From: Balneolaceae bacterium
GTDB taxonomy: Bacteria; Bacteroidota; Rhodothermia; Balneolales; Balneolaceae
Reading direction: 5' to 3'
NCBI GenBank assembly: GCA_034521495.1
Contig: JAXHMK010000021.1
Coordinates: 51,455-115,454, forward strand
Length of the DNA stretch: 64,000 nucleotides
Shown: positions 30,984-39,720 of the stretch, one piece after another
Position numbering within the stretch: position 1 is the first letter of the stretch
Layout: each line of letters opens with the position of its first letter
Notes under the pieces: generated by a model
The model's input: the letters and a program-made list of their open reading frames with translations, nothing else
Database searches by the model: none
Told to the model about the DNA's origin: nothing
Translations under genes and position numbers: made by a program

Positions 30984-32446
30984 TAACAAATAGAACCAAA
31001 AAATTAAAGCACTTGAATAAATTCATTGTACTTCAATTCATAAACGGCTTACTCCTTCTGTTTAAAAGAATCTCTACTTATATAACGGTACTCATCCTTG
31101 GAATAATTCTGACAGTTGATCTTGTTGATGCGCAGTATAATCAATCACCACCAAATGTGATCATTCTGTTTACGGACGATCATGGCACGCTGGATGTCAA
31201 CTCTTACGGTTCGAATGATCTGCATACACCAAACATGGATGCCCTTGCCGATCGGGGTGTTAAATTTACTCAGTTTTATGCCGCGGCAGCCGTTTGTACA
31301 CCATCCCGGGTTGGGTTGTTAACAGGCCGCTATCCACTGCGTGTGGGTCTGACGGGAAATGCTGAATCACATCCCACCATGTTTGGAGATGGAAACAGCC
31401 TGCCACAGGAAGAGGTGACCATTGCTGAGATGCTTCAGGAGGCCGGCTACAAAACAGCACAAATCGGAAAGTGGCACTTGGGGACATCACCCGGCCCAAA
31501 CGGACAGGGGTTTGATTACAGTTTTGGATTTTTAGGGGGAGTCGTCGATCAATGGTCGCACTTCAACTATGGCCAGGCTCCATGGGGAAAGCCCCCGAGA
31601 TGGCATGACCTGCACCGAAATGGAGAGGAAATATGGGAAGCAGGCACCCACATTGGTGATTTAATCGTACGGGAATCGATTGATATTATGGAGGCCGAAC
31701 ACGATCAGCCTTTCTTTTTATATCTGGCTTTTGGGTTGCCTCACTATCCATTGCATCCCTACGATCACTATATGGAACACTACAAAGATTTGGAAGAACC
31801 GAGACGATCCTATGCTGCCTCCGTATCTACAACCGATGAACAGATCGGCCGCATTGTCGAAAAAGTGGATGAGTTGGGTATCCGAGACAATACATTGATT
31901 ATTTTCCAGTCAGACCATGGACATTCAACCGAAGCACGGGCAGGCTACGGCGGCGGCAATGCCGGGGATTACCGGGGCGCAAAATTCAGTTTTTTTGAAG
32001 GGGGTATTCGCGTTCCCGCTATTGCTTCGATGCCGGGAACACTACCTGAAGGTGTTGTGCGGGATCAAATAGCCCATGGTACAGACTGGCTGCCAACAAT
32101 TGCAGAGATCACGGGAGCAGATCTCCCAAGGGTGAAACTGGATGGGGAAAACTTATTGCCGGTTCTGTTATCCGATGAATCTGAATCCCCGCATGATGTT
32201 CTGTACTGGTCTGAAGGAATGAGCGAAAATGATCAATGGGCTGTACGAAAAGGCCCCTGGAAATTAATTGGTAATCCGAGAGATACAAGTGATAAAGGAG
32301 AGTTGACAGAAAGCGACAAGTTGTTTCTGTCCAATCTGGAAAAAGATAAAACAGAGATGGTCAATTTTGCTGAACAATATCCGGATATCGTAAAAGAGCT
32401 GACAAATCTTAACCAACAATTAATTGAAGAGATCGTGAATGAATAG
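30968..32446 (+). CDS. membrane-anchored or secreted sulfatase (CTPSR)
   Basis: Formylglycine-dependent sulfatase, 492 residues from ATG 30968, which overlaps the end of the previous gene. The long N-terminus contains a hydrophobic segment (about residues 39-55, ITVLILGIILTVDLV) that is probably a signal peptide or anchor. Motifs: PNVIILFTDDHGTLDVNSYG; AAAVCTPSRVGLLTGRYPLR with Cys110; QIGKWHLGTSPGPNGQGFDY, typical of N-acetylgalactosamine-6-sulfatase-like enzymes; LIIFQSDHGHSTEA; and GGIRVPAIASMPG. The stop overlaps the start of the beta-propeller gene. Confidence 0.9.
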   Translation: MDGFLVTNRTKKLKHLNKFIVLQFINGLLLLFKRISTYITVLILGIILTVDLVDAQYNQSPPNVIILFTDDHGTLDVNSYGSNDLHTPNMDALADRGVKFTQFYAAAAVCTPSRVGLLTGRYPLRVGLTGNAESHPTMFGDGNSLPQEEVTIAEMLQEAGYKTAQIGKWHLGTSPGPNGQGFDYSFGFLGGVVDQWSHFNYGQAPWGKPPRWHDLHRNGEEIWEAGTHIGDLIVRESIDIMEAEHDQPFFLYLAFGLPHYPLHPYDHYMEHYKDLEEPRRSYAASVSTTDEQIGRIVEKVDELGIRDNTLIIFQSDHGHSTEARAGYGGGNAGDYRGAKFSFFEGGIRVPAIASMPGTLPEGVVRDQIAHGTDWLPTIAEITGADLPRVKLDGENLLPVLLSDESESPHDVLYWSEGMSENDQWAVRKGPWKLIGNPRDTSDKGELTESDKLFLSNLEKDKTEMVNFAEQYPDIVKELTNLNQQLIEEIVNE

Positions 32447-34427
32447 GGATTTAAAAATGAATAAATTTTTGAAATGTATTGGTTGGTTTAGTGTCAATTT
32501 CCTTCTCACTGCATCAATAATACTCTTGGTTTCGACTATCAGTCATGCTCAAAACTCAGGATTGTTGCCTCAGAATGAAGATGGGTTTGAAACCGGTGAC
32601 TGGCGAAATTTTCGTCCTCATTATATCGGAGATTCTGACGAGTGGATCCGCCCTCAGTTTACTATAAACGACAGTAACCCCATATCAGGAAATTATTCAC
32701 TTCGGTGGCAGGCCGACGGACAGGAACACGAGTGGGTGAAAGTCAGTAATGCGTTTTACCTGGCACTGCCGGCGAAGGTTAGCATCGATTTTCGGGTGGA
32801 GGCTGACGATACCGACTGGTCAGTGGGTTTACGGCTGCTGGAATCCTATGACCGCTATACGGGTGTTCGCTTAACGCCTCGTAACGACGATGGCCGGTTT
32901 GAGGCTTCTCTTGAAGATTTGAGCCATCAGGCATCTGTCATTGAGGCGGAGTCTGGAAATGTTTTACGGTTAACGATCAGCCGAAGCGGAAAAGAGGATA
33001 TCAGTGCAACGATTGAAGATATTCAGAGCGGTGAAATCATGGCTGAACTTGACGGATACAGCAGTGTAGTACCAGAAGCGATTGGAATTGTTGTACGAAC
33101 AGGTTCAGGTAGTAAAGCGATTTTAGATTTTGATAATGTATCTGTGGAGTCGGCACCATTTCGAATGGCGTCGGGACAGTGGACCCGTTCCCCGCAATTT
33201 GTAACGCTGCCGCGGCTTCCTGAAATCACTCAGGATCAGGGGAATTGGGTGGGAGGCCAGACCACCATGAAGAAAGGGGATCGTTACCTGATGTGGTATC
33301 GAATGCGGGATAATATTGAACGTGGCAGGGGATATGGATTTGCCGAAAGTGATGATGGACTCCATTGGAATAAATACGATAATCCTCCGGTATTTACATA
33401 CGATCCTGATCAATATTCCAGCGCCGAGAAGATAAGTGTGTTGTATGTAGATGGATTATATCGGGCATGGTATGCAGTGAATGCCCCGGATTCGTGGTAT
33501 ACCGCTTATGCCACCAGTGAAGACGGAATAAACTGGGATAAACATGGGCTGGTGATTGACGAGACCTATACAAAGGATGCTGTCGTTCTCTACGTCAATG
33601 AAACCTATTATCTGTATGCAATCCGCGATAATGTGAATGTCGGTATTCATACATCATCGGATGGGGTTGAGTGGGAGCATCGCAATACCATACCGATGGG
33701 TGTTCATCGACATATTGCGGCTACCTATGTGGAACGGACAGAGGAATTTCATTTATACACGTCGGGTGGTTTTGCAGGAGTGAGCCAGGCGGTTTCAAGT
33801 GATGGTGTAAATTTTGGCCCATTTCGTCAGGTCATGGAGACATCGAAGGTGGGCCTGGATGACTGGCAGGATGCGGGAGTGACCTATCTTTCGTTCTTAA
33901 CTGATGAGCATGGAAAAATTAAAGATGACCGGCAGATGCCTATCTACTACCAGGCTCGCAATACCTGGGATAACAATATTCCCGGTTGGTTGTATCATGG
34001 CGGCGAACGAGTAGTACTTGCCGGACATTATGATGGACTATTTCCGGGAGTGAAAACAACCGTACTGCCAGGCGGTGGATATAAGTATCACAGTTTTCCA
34101 TTCGAAATTCCTCGAGCAGATGGGATCGAAATTCATGCTTCACAGCAAATCGACGTTATTTTGAAATCATGGAAACCGGATTCGGAAATACTTGTCCAAG
34201 GAAGTATAGTGGTTCCATCTACATATTTTGGTCATTCAGGGCAGGTAAAAACGCAGGTACAATGGGAATTAAAAGATCTTGCACCTGATACCAATTATGA
34301 ATTAAAAATAGATGGGGACCAAGTAACGACAGAGCAAACAGACAGCGAAGGTAATCTTTTATTTACAACGATTCTTGATGAAGGAGAAGCTGAGGTTCAG
34401 TTTATGATTTCTCAGATCTTTCGATAA
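32439..34427 (+). CDS. secreted five-bladed beta-propeller glycosidase-like protein
   Basis: A 662-residue exported protein (hydrophobic signal about residues 14-37; start 32439 overlaps the sulfatase stop, with an alternative ATG at 32457). Residues 45-235 look like a concanavalin-type beta-sandwich (GNYSLRWQADGQEHEWVKVS, ISIDFRVEADDTDWSVGLRL-like strands). From about 250 to 560, repeated units such as RYLMWYRMRD, YGFAESDDGLHWNKYDNP, YRAWYAV, YAYATSEDGINWDKHG-like turns and YLYAIRDN are those of the GH32/43/68/117-type five-bladed propeller superfamily. A small Ig-like domain ends it. I cannot assign it to a numbered family or name the catalytic acids. Its place in the sulfatase operon suggests action on the same glycan. 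Confidence 0.75.
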   Translation: MNRDLKMNKFLKCIGWFSVNFLLTASIILLVSTISHAQNSGLLPQNEDGFETGDWRNFRPHYIGDSDEWIRPQFTINDSNPISGNYSLRWQADGQEHEWVKVSNAFYLALPAKVSIDFRVEADDTDWSVGLRLLESYDRYTGVRLTPRNDDGRFEASLEDLSHQASVIEAESGNVLRLTISRSGKEDISATIEDIQSGEIMAELDGYSSVVPEAIGIVVRTGSGSKAILDFDNVSVESAPFRMASGQWTRSPQFVTLPRLPEITQDQGNWVGGQTTMKKGDRYLMWYRMRDNIERGRGYGFAESDDGLHWNKYDNPPVFTYDPDQYSSAEKISVLYVDGLYRAWYAVNAPDSWYTAYATSEDGINWDKHGLVIDETYTKDAVVLYVNETYYLYAIRDNVNVGIHTSSDGVEWEHRNTIPMGVHRHIAATYVERTEEFHLYTSGGFAGVSQAVSSDGVNFGPFRQVMETSKVGLDDWQDAGVTYLSFLTDEHGKIKDDRQMPIYYQARNTWDNNIPGWLYHGGERVVLAGHYDGLFPGVKTTVLPGGGYKYHSFPFEIPRADGIEIHASQQIDVILKSWKPDSEILVQGSIVVPSTYFGHSGQVKTQVQWELKDLAPDTNYELKIDGDQVTTEQTDSEGNLLFTTILDEGEAEVQFMISQIFR

Positions 34428-34477
34428 TAAAAGTAATTGTCTCAAATTTATATTTTCCAAAAAATGTGAAATTCTCT

Positions 34478-34543
34478 AAAAAACCGCTTTCATCACTTCA
34501 AAAAATCATTTATAGTTAGAGTCGTAACAATAACATTTTTGTT
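34478..34543 (+). repeat. 66-base dispersed repeat, copy B
   Basis: Ungapped partner of 9556-9621 (62 of 66 identical). It ends 21 bases before the ATG of the oxidoreductase, so it occupies that gene's leader or promoter region. A GTG-started short frame, MKFSKKPLSSLQKIIYS, crosses it and stops at TAG (34515-34520 region). Confidence 0.75.
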
Positions 34544-34564
34544 CAACCTAAAAACTTTACGACC

Positions 34565-35882
34565 ATGACCCAATTCACAAGACGTCAATTCATAAAAACA
34601 TCCGGAAGTGCTCTTGCAGGGGCGAGTATTGCTCCGTTAGCAGGACTGAAAAATCTAACTGTAGCTCCATCTGATACGGTGAACGTGGCCCTGATCGGCT
34701 GCCGATCAATGGGTTTTGGTGACCTGACCAATGCTCTGAATGTTGAAGGTGTAAATTGCATCGGCTTGTGTGATGTGGATCAAAATGTTTTGGAGGATCG
34801 GGCTTCTGATGTCGAGGAGATGACCGGATCGGCTCCGCAACTATACGGTGACTACCGTGAACTTCTTGAGAATCCTGATCTGGATGCTGTCATTATCGGC
34901 ACACCCGATCACTGGCATTGCCTGCAAACGGTTCATGCGCTGGAGGCCGGCAAGCATGTGTATGTTGAAAAACCACTGGCCAACTCCATCGCGGAAATTA
35001 ATGTAATGAAGAAAGCTGCGAACTATTATGGACACGTTGTCCAGGTGGGACAGCAGCAGAGAAGCGGCGCCCACTGGCAGCACGTGGTTGATCTTGTTCA
35101 ATCCGGGCATCTTGGAAAAATTCGGCAGGTAGATCTCTGGGGAAATTTTGGATATGGAGTCGGAGCGAATCCGGTTGAAGACAGCCCTGTTCCGGATGGT
35201 GTGGATTACGATATGTGGTTGGGTCCCGCACCGGATCGTCCCTTTCAACCAAAACCGATATCACGGTTCATGGAGATTTTTCTGGCCGTATGGAGGCGGC
35301 GTTCAGACAGACTGGGGTGTTCACCTCCTGGATATTGCACTTTGGGCGATGGAAGTTGACGGAATGCCAAACTCCGTTCACTCAATAGGTGGTATATTTT
35401 CCGGAATGGATCGTGCCATTGAAGTGGCCGATACACAGACCACGACCTACGCTTTCGATGATTTTAATATGGAGTGGAAACACACCGGCGGATTGGAAAT
35501 GGGACCGTACAACCGCCACTATGGAATTGCTTTTGTGGGCAATAAAGGCACGCTTGTGGTGAATCGTGAAAGCTGGGAAATTATCCCGGTTGAAGGTGAA
35601 GATGATCAACCCCTTGTTGAAAGAGTTTCCGAGGAGGGAGATAGCTCTTATCACGATGTACATGCGAATAATTTCATTGAAAGTATTCGCGGAAATCAAA
35701 CCGCAGCGGCACCTATTGAGGCGGGGCACATGGCTGCCATGTACGGTCACCTCGGGAATCTCTCTTATTTGACAGGAGATACACTTAAATTTTACAACAC
35801 CGGCAAGCTGATTGACGAGCATGAATATTCGGATATCATCAAACCGGATTACCGAAATCCGTGGACATTTCCGAGTGTATAA
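34565..35882 (+). pseudogene. TAT-exported Gfo/Idh/MocA-family oxidoreductase, one frameshift
   Basis: NAD(P)-dependent sugar oxidoreductase. The start at 34565 gives a twin-arginine signal (TRRQFIKTSGSALAGASIAP), which implies export in a folded, cofactor-loaded state. The Rossmann part has VNVALIGCRSMGFGDL, DAVIIGTPDHWHCLQTVHAL and GKHVYVEKPLA (the EKP motif with the family's catalytic Lys). The C-terminal domain shows FFWPYGGGVQTDWGVHLLDIALWAM and ends RNPWTFPSV. One extra C near 35246 breaks the frame; removing it joins PDRPF to NQNRYHGSWRFFWPYGGG, and the protein becomes about 438 residues. It precedes a DUF1080 gene, a pairing known from keto-glycoside cleavage systems. Confidence 0.88.
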
Positions 35883-36206
35883 GGAAACTTTGGATTTTCT
35901 GTCATTGCCATGTTTTTCAGAAAGCTTTCAAAGAATTTAGGAGACTGATTAAACATATGAGAACCCTGACAAACTGTAGATAAAACATTATAATTCGATC
36001 TTCAGAAATGTTTTTAACATGAATGGTGGAATGGGACTAAAGTCCAACAGATGGTATGGACTTTCTTTCAGTTGGCTAAAGCCAACTGCAATAGATAAGT
36101 ATCTATTACCGTCAGCTTTAGCTGACGGGCTCACAAGGCCATCTTAACATAAGTGGCTTTAGCCACATCCATTCACTGAAGCAAACACTTAAAAACGAAT
36201 CATCCT
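35883..36206. repeat. intergenic palindromic repeats (CTTTAGCC type)
   Basis: Between the oxidoreductase and DUF1080 genes lie several small palindromes: TTGGCTAAAGCCAA (about 36073-36086), GTCAGCTTTAGCTGAC (about 36112-36127) and GTGGCTTTAGCCAC (about 36151-36164). They form a cluster of stems around 36030-36170. They look like REP-type dispersed elements and could terminate or stabilise the mRNA. No gene is present. Confidence 0.6.
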
Positions 36207-37016
36207 ATGAATACCATACTAAATCCCACGCTTACCTCTCTTATCACTTTACTTCTTTTTTTTGGATTTTTAACTGTATCCTGCGCTCAAGATCAACAGG
36301 AGATGGAACCCGCAGACACGGAATTTTATGAACCCGAAGTAGAAAAAGTTGAAGCGGGAGATGACATTTTTATCGACGCACCTTCAGATGCAATCATTCT
36401 ATTTGACGGCACTGATACCGATCATTGGCAATCAATGAATGGTGGTGGAGACGTAGGGTGGGAAATAGAAGATGATGGAGCTTTGACAGTTGTTCCCGGA
36501 ACAGGTGGTATTGAAACCAAAGAGTCATTTGGCGATGTACAACTCTATATAGAATGGCGGTCTCCCATGAATATGGAGCATAAAGGACAGGATCGCGGAA
36601 ACAGTGGAATTTTTCTGCAGAGCCGCTATGAGCTGCAGGTACTGGATGCCTGGAATAATCCCACCTACATTAACGGGATGGCCGGGAGTATCTACAAACA
36701 AACCTCTCCGCTGGTAAATCCAGCCAAAAAACCGGGTGAATGGGAATCGTATAACATCTCCTACAAAGCTCCCCGGTTTAATAATGACGGATCACTAAAA
36801 GAGCCGGCGCGAATTACGGTGATCTGGAATGGAGTGGTTGTGCAAAATAACACGGAAATTTACGGTCATACACCATATATAGGTTATCCGGAATATGAAG
36901 CTCACGGAAAAGCACCGATTCAGTTGCAAGATCACAATTCAAAAGTAAGCTATCGAAATATCTGGATTCGTCCGCTTGATAACGAGCAGTTCAGCATTAA
37001 GGATCATATGGAGTAA
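36207..37016 (+). CDS. DUF1080 (3-keto-disaccharide hydrolase-like) lipoprotein
   Basis: A 269-residue lipoprotein (lipobox TVSC, then a negatively charged linker) with one DUF1080 domain, a concanavalin-like beta-sandwich. Typical stretches are IILFDGTDTDHWQSMNGG, GWEIEDDGALTVVPGTGGIETKE in pieces, DVQLYIEWRSP, QDRGNSGIFLQSRYELQVLD and GSIYKQTSP. The C-terminus has PIQLQDHNSKVSYRNIWIRPL. Some DUF1080 proteins have been shown to cleave 3-keto-glycosides made by Gfo/Idh/MocA-type oxidoreductases. The upstream TAT-exported oxidoreductase makes that role likely here, in the periplasm or at the outer membrane. The substrate is not known. Confidence 0.88.
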   Translation: MNTILNPTLTSLITLLLFFGFLTVSCAQDQQEMEPADTEFYEPEVEKVEAGDDIFIDAPSDAIILFDGTDTDHWQSMNGGGDVGWEIEDDGALTVVPGTGGIETKESFGDVQLYIEWRSPMNMEHKGQDRGNSGIFLQSRYELQVLDAWNNPTYINGMAGSIYKQTSPLVNPAKKPGEWESYNISYKAPRFNNDGSLKEPARITVIWNGVVVQNNTEIYGHTPYIGYPEYEAHGKAPIQLQDHNSKVSYRNIWIRPLDNEQFSIKDHME

Positions 37017-37029
37017 GGAGTTTGTGATT

Positions 37030-37190
37030 AAACAACCTTCAAGCGTACGAAGCGGAGCGGAGTTCCTTGAAGCGTTGGGGCGTTGTGGATAGATGTCGCG
37101 ATTGCATTGTTCTTGCTTGTAAACCCGCCACGCTTCTCGCAAAGCGAATCCGTTGGGGAAGGACCTGCGGACGCTTGAAGGTGGCTTGGT
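37030..37190. repeat. dispersed palindromic repeat
   Basis: Contains CCTTCAAGCGT near 37037 and its inverse ACGCTTGAAGG near 37171-37181, and shares an exact 24-base stretch (37159-37182) with the repeat at 14292-14315. It can form a long stem between the DUF1080 gene and the next sulfatase. Confidence 0.6.
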
Positions 37191-37308
37191 CCAAATAAGC
37201 ATCAAGCGTTTCAGTGTCTTTCCACTTTTTTTACAATTTCAAGAAGAAATAGAAACTTAAATCCTCTATTATTGTCTCACAGTTAAACATTAAATAAACT
37301 GATCCAGT

Positions 37309-38778
37309 ATGAAACGTCTTTCATCTCTCGCATTTCTCCTCTCTTTTTTGATGATATGTAGTTCTCTTAGTTTTGCTCAACAAACACAAAAAAATATTGT
37401 TTTTATCCTGGCCGATGATCACCGGTATGATTACATGGGCTTTCATCCCGATGGACCCGATTTTCTTGAAACACCTGCAATGGATCGAATGGCTGAAGAG
37501 GGTGCACATCTTGCCAACGCTTTTGTGAGTACATCACTTTGTTCGCCGAGCCGGGCTTCTATTCTTACAGGTCAGTATCCGTTTCGTCACAGCGTAGTGG
37601 ACAATCACAATATTATGCCGGAAGGGACTCCCATGATTGGTGAGGCACTTCAGCGGGCCGGTTATCAGACGGGATATTTTGGAAAATGGCATATTGGTGC
37701 TGATCATGACAATCCCAAACCAGGTTTTGACCGATGGGTGAGCTTTCGTGGACAGGGGGTCTATTATAATCCCACGTTGAATATCGATGGAGAACGAGAT
37801 GATTATGAGGGATATATCACAGATATTTTGACTGACTATACGATCAACTGGTTGGATGAGGTTGACCGTGACAAACCGTTTTTTGCCTATCTGTCTCACA
37901 AAGCGGTCCATGCCGAATTTGAACCTTCTCAGCGACATGAAGGGGAGTACGCCGATGCATATATCCCGAAGCCTCAGTCGATGAAAAATATTGAAAGCAA
38001 CTACGAAGGCAAGCCCGACTGGGTTCGCGAACAGCGTTATAGCTGGCACGGTGTGGATTATATGTATCACAACAGGGACGATCATCCCCAGGATCTGGAC
38101 GAAATTATTACCCGTTACAGCGAATCTCTTCTGGCTGTAGATGAAAGTGTTGCGCGTGTTATGGAGTACCTGGAAGAGCAGGGGCTGGCTGAAGAGACTT
38201 TGGTCATCTACATGGGAGACAACGGATTTATGCTCGGTGAACATGGTCTGATTGATAAGCGTCAGGCGTATGAAGAATCAATGCGAGTTCCACTATTGGC
38301 ATGGGCACCTGGATTTATTGAACCGGGAACTGTAATTGAGGAGAATATCATGAATATTGATATGACCCCAACGTTTCTCGACATAGCTGGAGGGTCGATG
38401 CCTGACGGTCATACAGTTGACGGTCAATCATTTCTGCCATTATTAGCCGGTGAGACTGTCAATGACTGGCGCTCAACATTTGTTTACCAATATTTTTGGG
38501 AGCACTCATTTCCGCACACACCTACAACGTATGCAATTCGTGGTGACCGCTACAAGTACATCTACTATCACGGAGTGTGGGATAAAAATGAATTCTATGA
38601 TCTTGAGACCGATCCCAATGAAATGCATAACCTGATTAATGCCCCCGAACACCAGGAGAAAATTCAAGCGATGAGGGAACAGATGTTCAATATTTTTGAA
38701 GAAAACGGTGCAAATGACGTGAAATTCAGACGTCCATCTCCATTTCAAGCCGATGAGAAGCTCATTCACGAAGATTAA
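37309..38778 (+). CDS. secreted type I sulfatase (CSPSR)
   Basis: Formylglycine-dependent sulfatase, 489 residues. The signal peptide (MKRLSSLAFLLSFLMICSSLSFA) precedes KNIVFILADDHRYDYMGFHP, STSLCSPSRASILTGQYPFR with Cys78, GYFGKWHIGADHDNP, and VIYMGDNGFMLGEHGLIDKR. PFFAYLSHKAVHAEFEPS supplies the conserved His region. The C-terminus (YKYIYYHGVWDKNEFYDLETDP) is that of N-acetylglucosamine-6-sulfatase-like enzymes. The reading frame is intact. It stands apart from the four-gene sulfatase cluster, with its own upstream region. Confidence 0.9.
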   Translation: MKRLSSLAFLLSFLMICSSLSFAQQTQKNIVFILADDHRYDYMGFHPDGPDFLETPAMDRMAEEGAHLANAFVSTSLCSPSRASILTGQYPFRHSVVDNHNIMPEGTPMIGEALQRAGYQTGYFGKWHIGADHDNPKPGFDRWVSFRGQGVYYNPTLNIDGERDDYEGYITDILTDYTINWLDEVDRDKPFFAYLSHKAVHAEFEPSQRHEGEYADAYIPKPQSMKNIESNYEGKPDWVREQRYSWHGVDYMYHNRDDHPQDLDEIITRYSESLLAVDESVARVMEYLEEQGLAEETLVIYMGDNGFMLGEHGLIDKRQAYEESMRVPLLAWAPGFIEPGTVIEENIMNIDMTPTFLDIAGGSMPDGHTVDGQSFLPLLAGETVNDWRSTFVYQYFWEHSFPHTPTTYAIRGDRYKYIYYHGVWDKNEFYDLETDPNEMHNLINAPEHQEKIQAMREQMFNIFEENGANDVKFRRPSPFQADEKLIHED

Positions 38779-38832
38779 ATATCAGATAATAAACAGACAG
38801 AATTTTCAACTGATACAGCAATATTTTTCGTT

Positions 38833-39261
38833 ATGTTCAAAAAACTGAACTCACCCCGTTTGAATGAAATTATAAGTCCCGATGTAGCCATAATGCTTCT
38901 GAGGATCGGAGCTGCATGCTTGGTTATGACCCATGGAATTCCAAAACTGTTGAGAATTTTAGAGGGAAATTTTGGATTTGGTGATCCGCTTGGGATAGGA
39001 CCTGCCGTTTCACTGTTTCTGGTAACATTTGCTGAAGCTATTTGTGCTTTCTTTGTACTTATCGGATTATGGACAAGAGTGGCACTTATTCCCCTGGTTA
39101 TTAATTTTATCGTTGTGGTTTTCGTGGCTCATGCCGATGACCCCTTTGGAGATAAAGAGAAAGGGGCACTGTTTTTAACAATGTTTATTGTTCTGTTTTT
39201 AACAGGAGCAGGTAAATATTCATTTGACGGTAAATTCAATAGAAGACCAGGGCGTTACTAA
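38833..39261 (+). CDS. DoxX family membrane protein
   Basis: Small inner-membrane protein (142 residues) with four hydrophobic helices and the DoxX pattern: VAIMLLRIGAACLVMTHGIPKL, GPAVSLFLVTFAEAICAFFVLIGLWTRVA (in pieces) and ALFLTMFIVLFLTGAGKYSFD. DoxX-like proteins are linked to redox or quinone-related functions, but the role is poorly defined. It lies 54 bases after the sulfatase and may be read from the same transcript. Confidence 0.85.
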   Translation: MFKKLNSPRLNEIISPDVAIMLLRIGAACLVMTHGIPKLLRILEGNFGFGDPLGIGPAVSLFLVTFAEAICAFFVLIGLWTRVALIPLVINFIVVVFVAHADDPFGDKEKGALFLTMFIVLFLTGAGKYSFDGKFNRRPGRY

Positions 39262-39661
39262 GTAGAGGAAAGGAGTCGTTGGGCTGCCAACTTCAATACC
39301 GTCATGCTGGACCCTGCATTCCCGTGGCAGGCTCGATTCAGCATCTCCAAAGATACCAACCGTGATAGGTCAACGGTATGGAGGTTCCAGGTTGAAGCCC
39401 GAAACGACACACCTGACAGCGTGGCCCGGTGCTTTTCCGAGTCTCCTGTCAGCGTCAAGGGGAATTATCGTTGGTTTACAACGCTGACAGATCCGTTGGT
39501 GCTGTCAGGTTGATTGATTCGACCCGCTAAACACGTACGAAACCCGGAACGACAGCAAAAATAGTTCGGGGTTACTTCTTTTTTATGTAAAAAAAGGGGT
39601 TGGGAAACACCGCATATCATCATATTTTTATAAATCTGAATCAGAGTCAAAAATAGGAATT
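39262..39661. repeat. intergenic region with inverted repeats
   Basis: No gene is recognised. A GTCATGCTGGA / TTCAGCATC pair (39301-39347 area) and several CTGACAG / CTGTCAG units (about 39412-39510, including CCTGACAGCG and CGCTGACAG) form stems. They look like another family of dispersed intergenic repeats between doxX and greA. Confidence 0.45.
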
Positions 39662-39691
39662 AAAAATAGCAGTTACTGTACTGCTATTTTT
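39662..39691. terminator. hairpin terminator before greA
   Basis: A perfect 12-base stem, AAAAATAGCAGT (39662-39673) and ACTGCTATTTTT (39680-39691), encloses a six-base loop and ends in a T-run on both strands. It fits a factor-independent terminator, separating the utilisation region from greA. Confidence 0.7.
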
Positions 39692-39720
39692 ATTTTAAAA
39701 GAGAACCAATATCAACTATT

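Noticed and set aside
36030..36170. cluster of short palindromes that might be a CRISPR array
   Set aside because: The units differ in sequence and spacing, with no regular spacers and no cas genes.
37534..38244. 236-codon minus-strand frame
   Set aside because: It is antisense to an intact sulfatase gene and matches no family.
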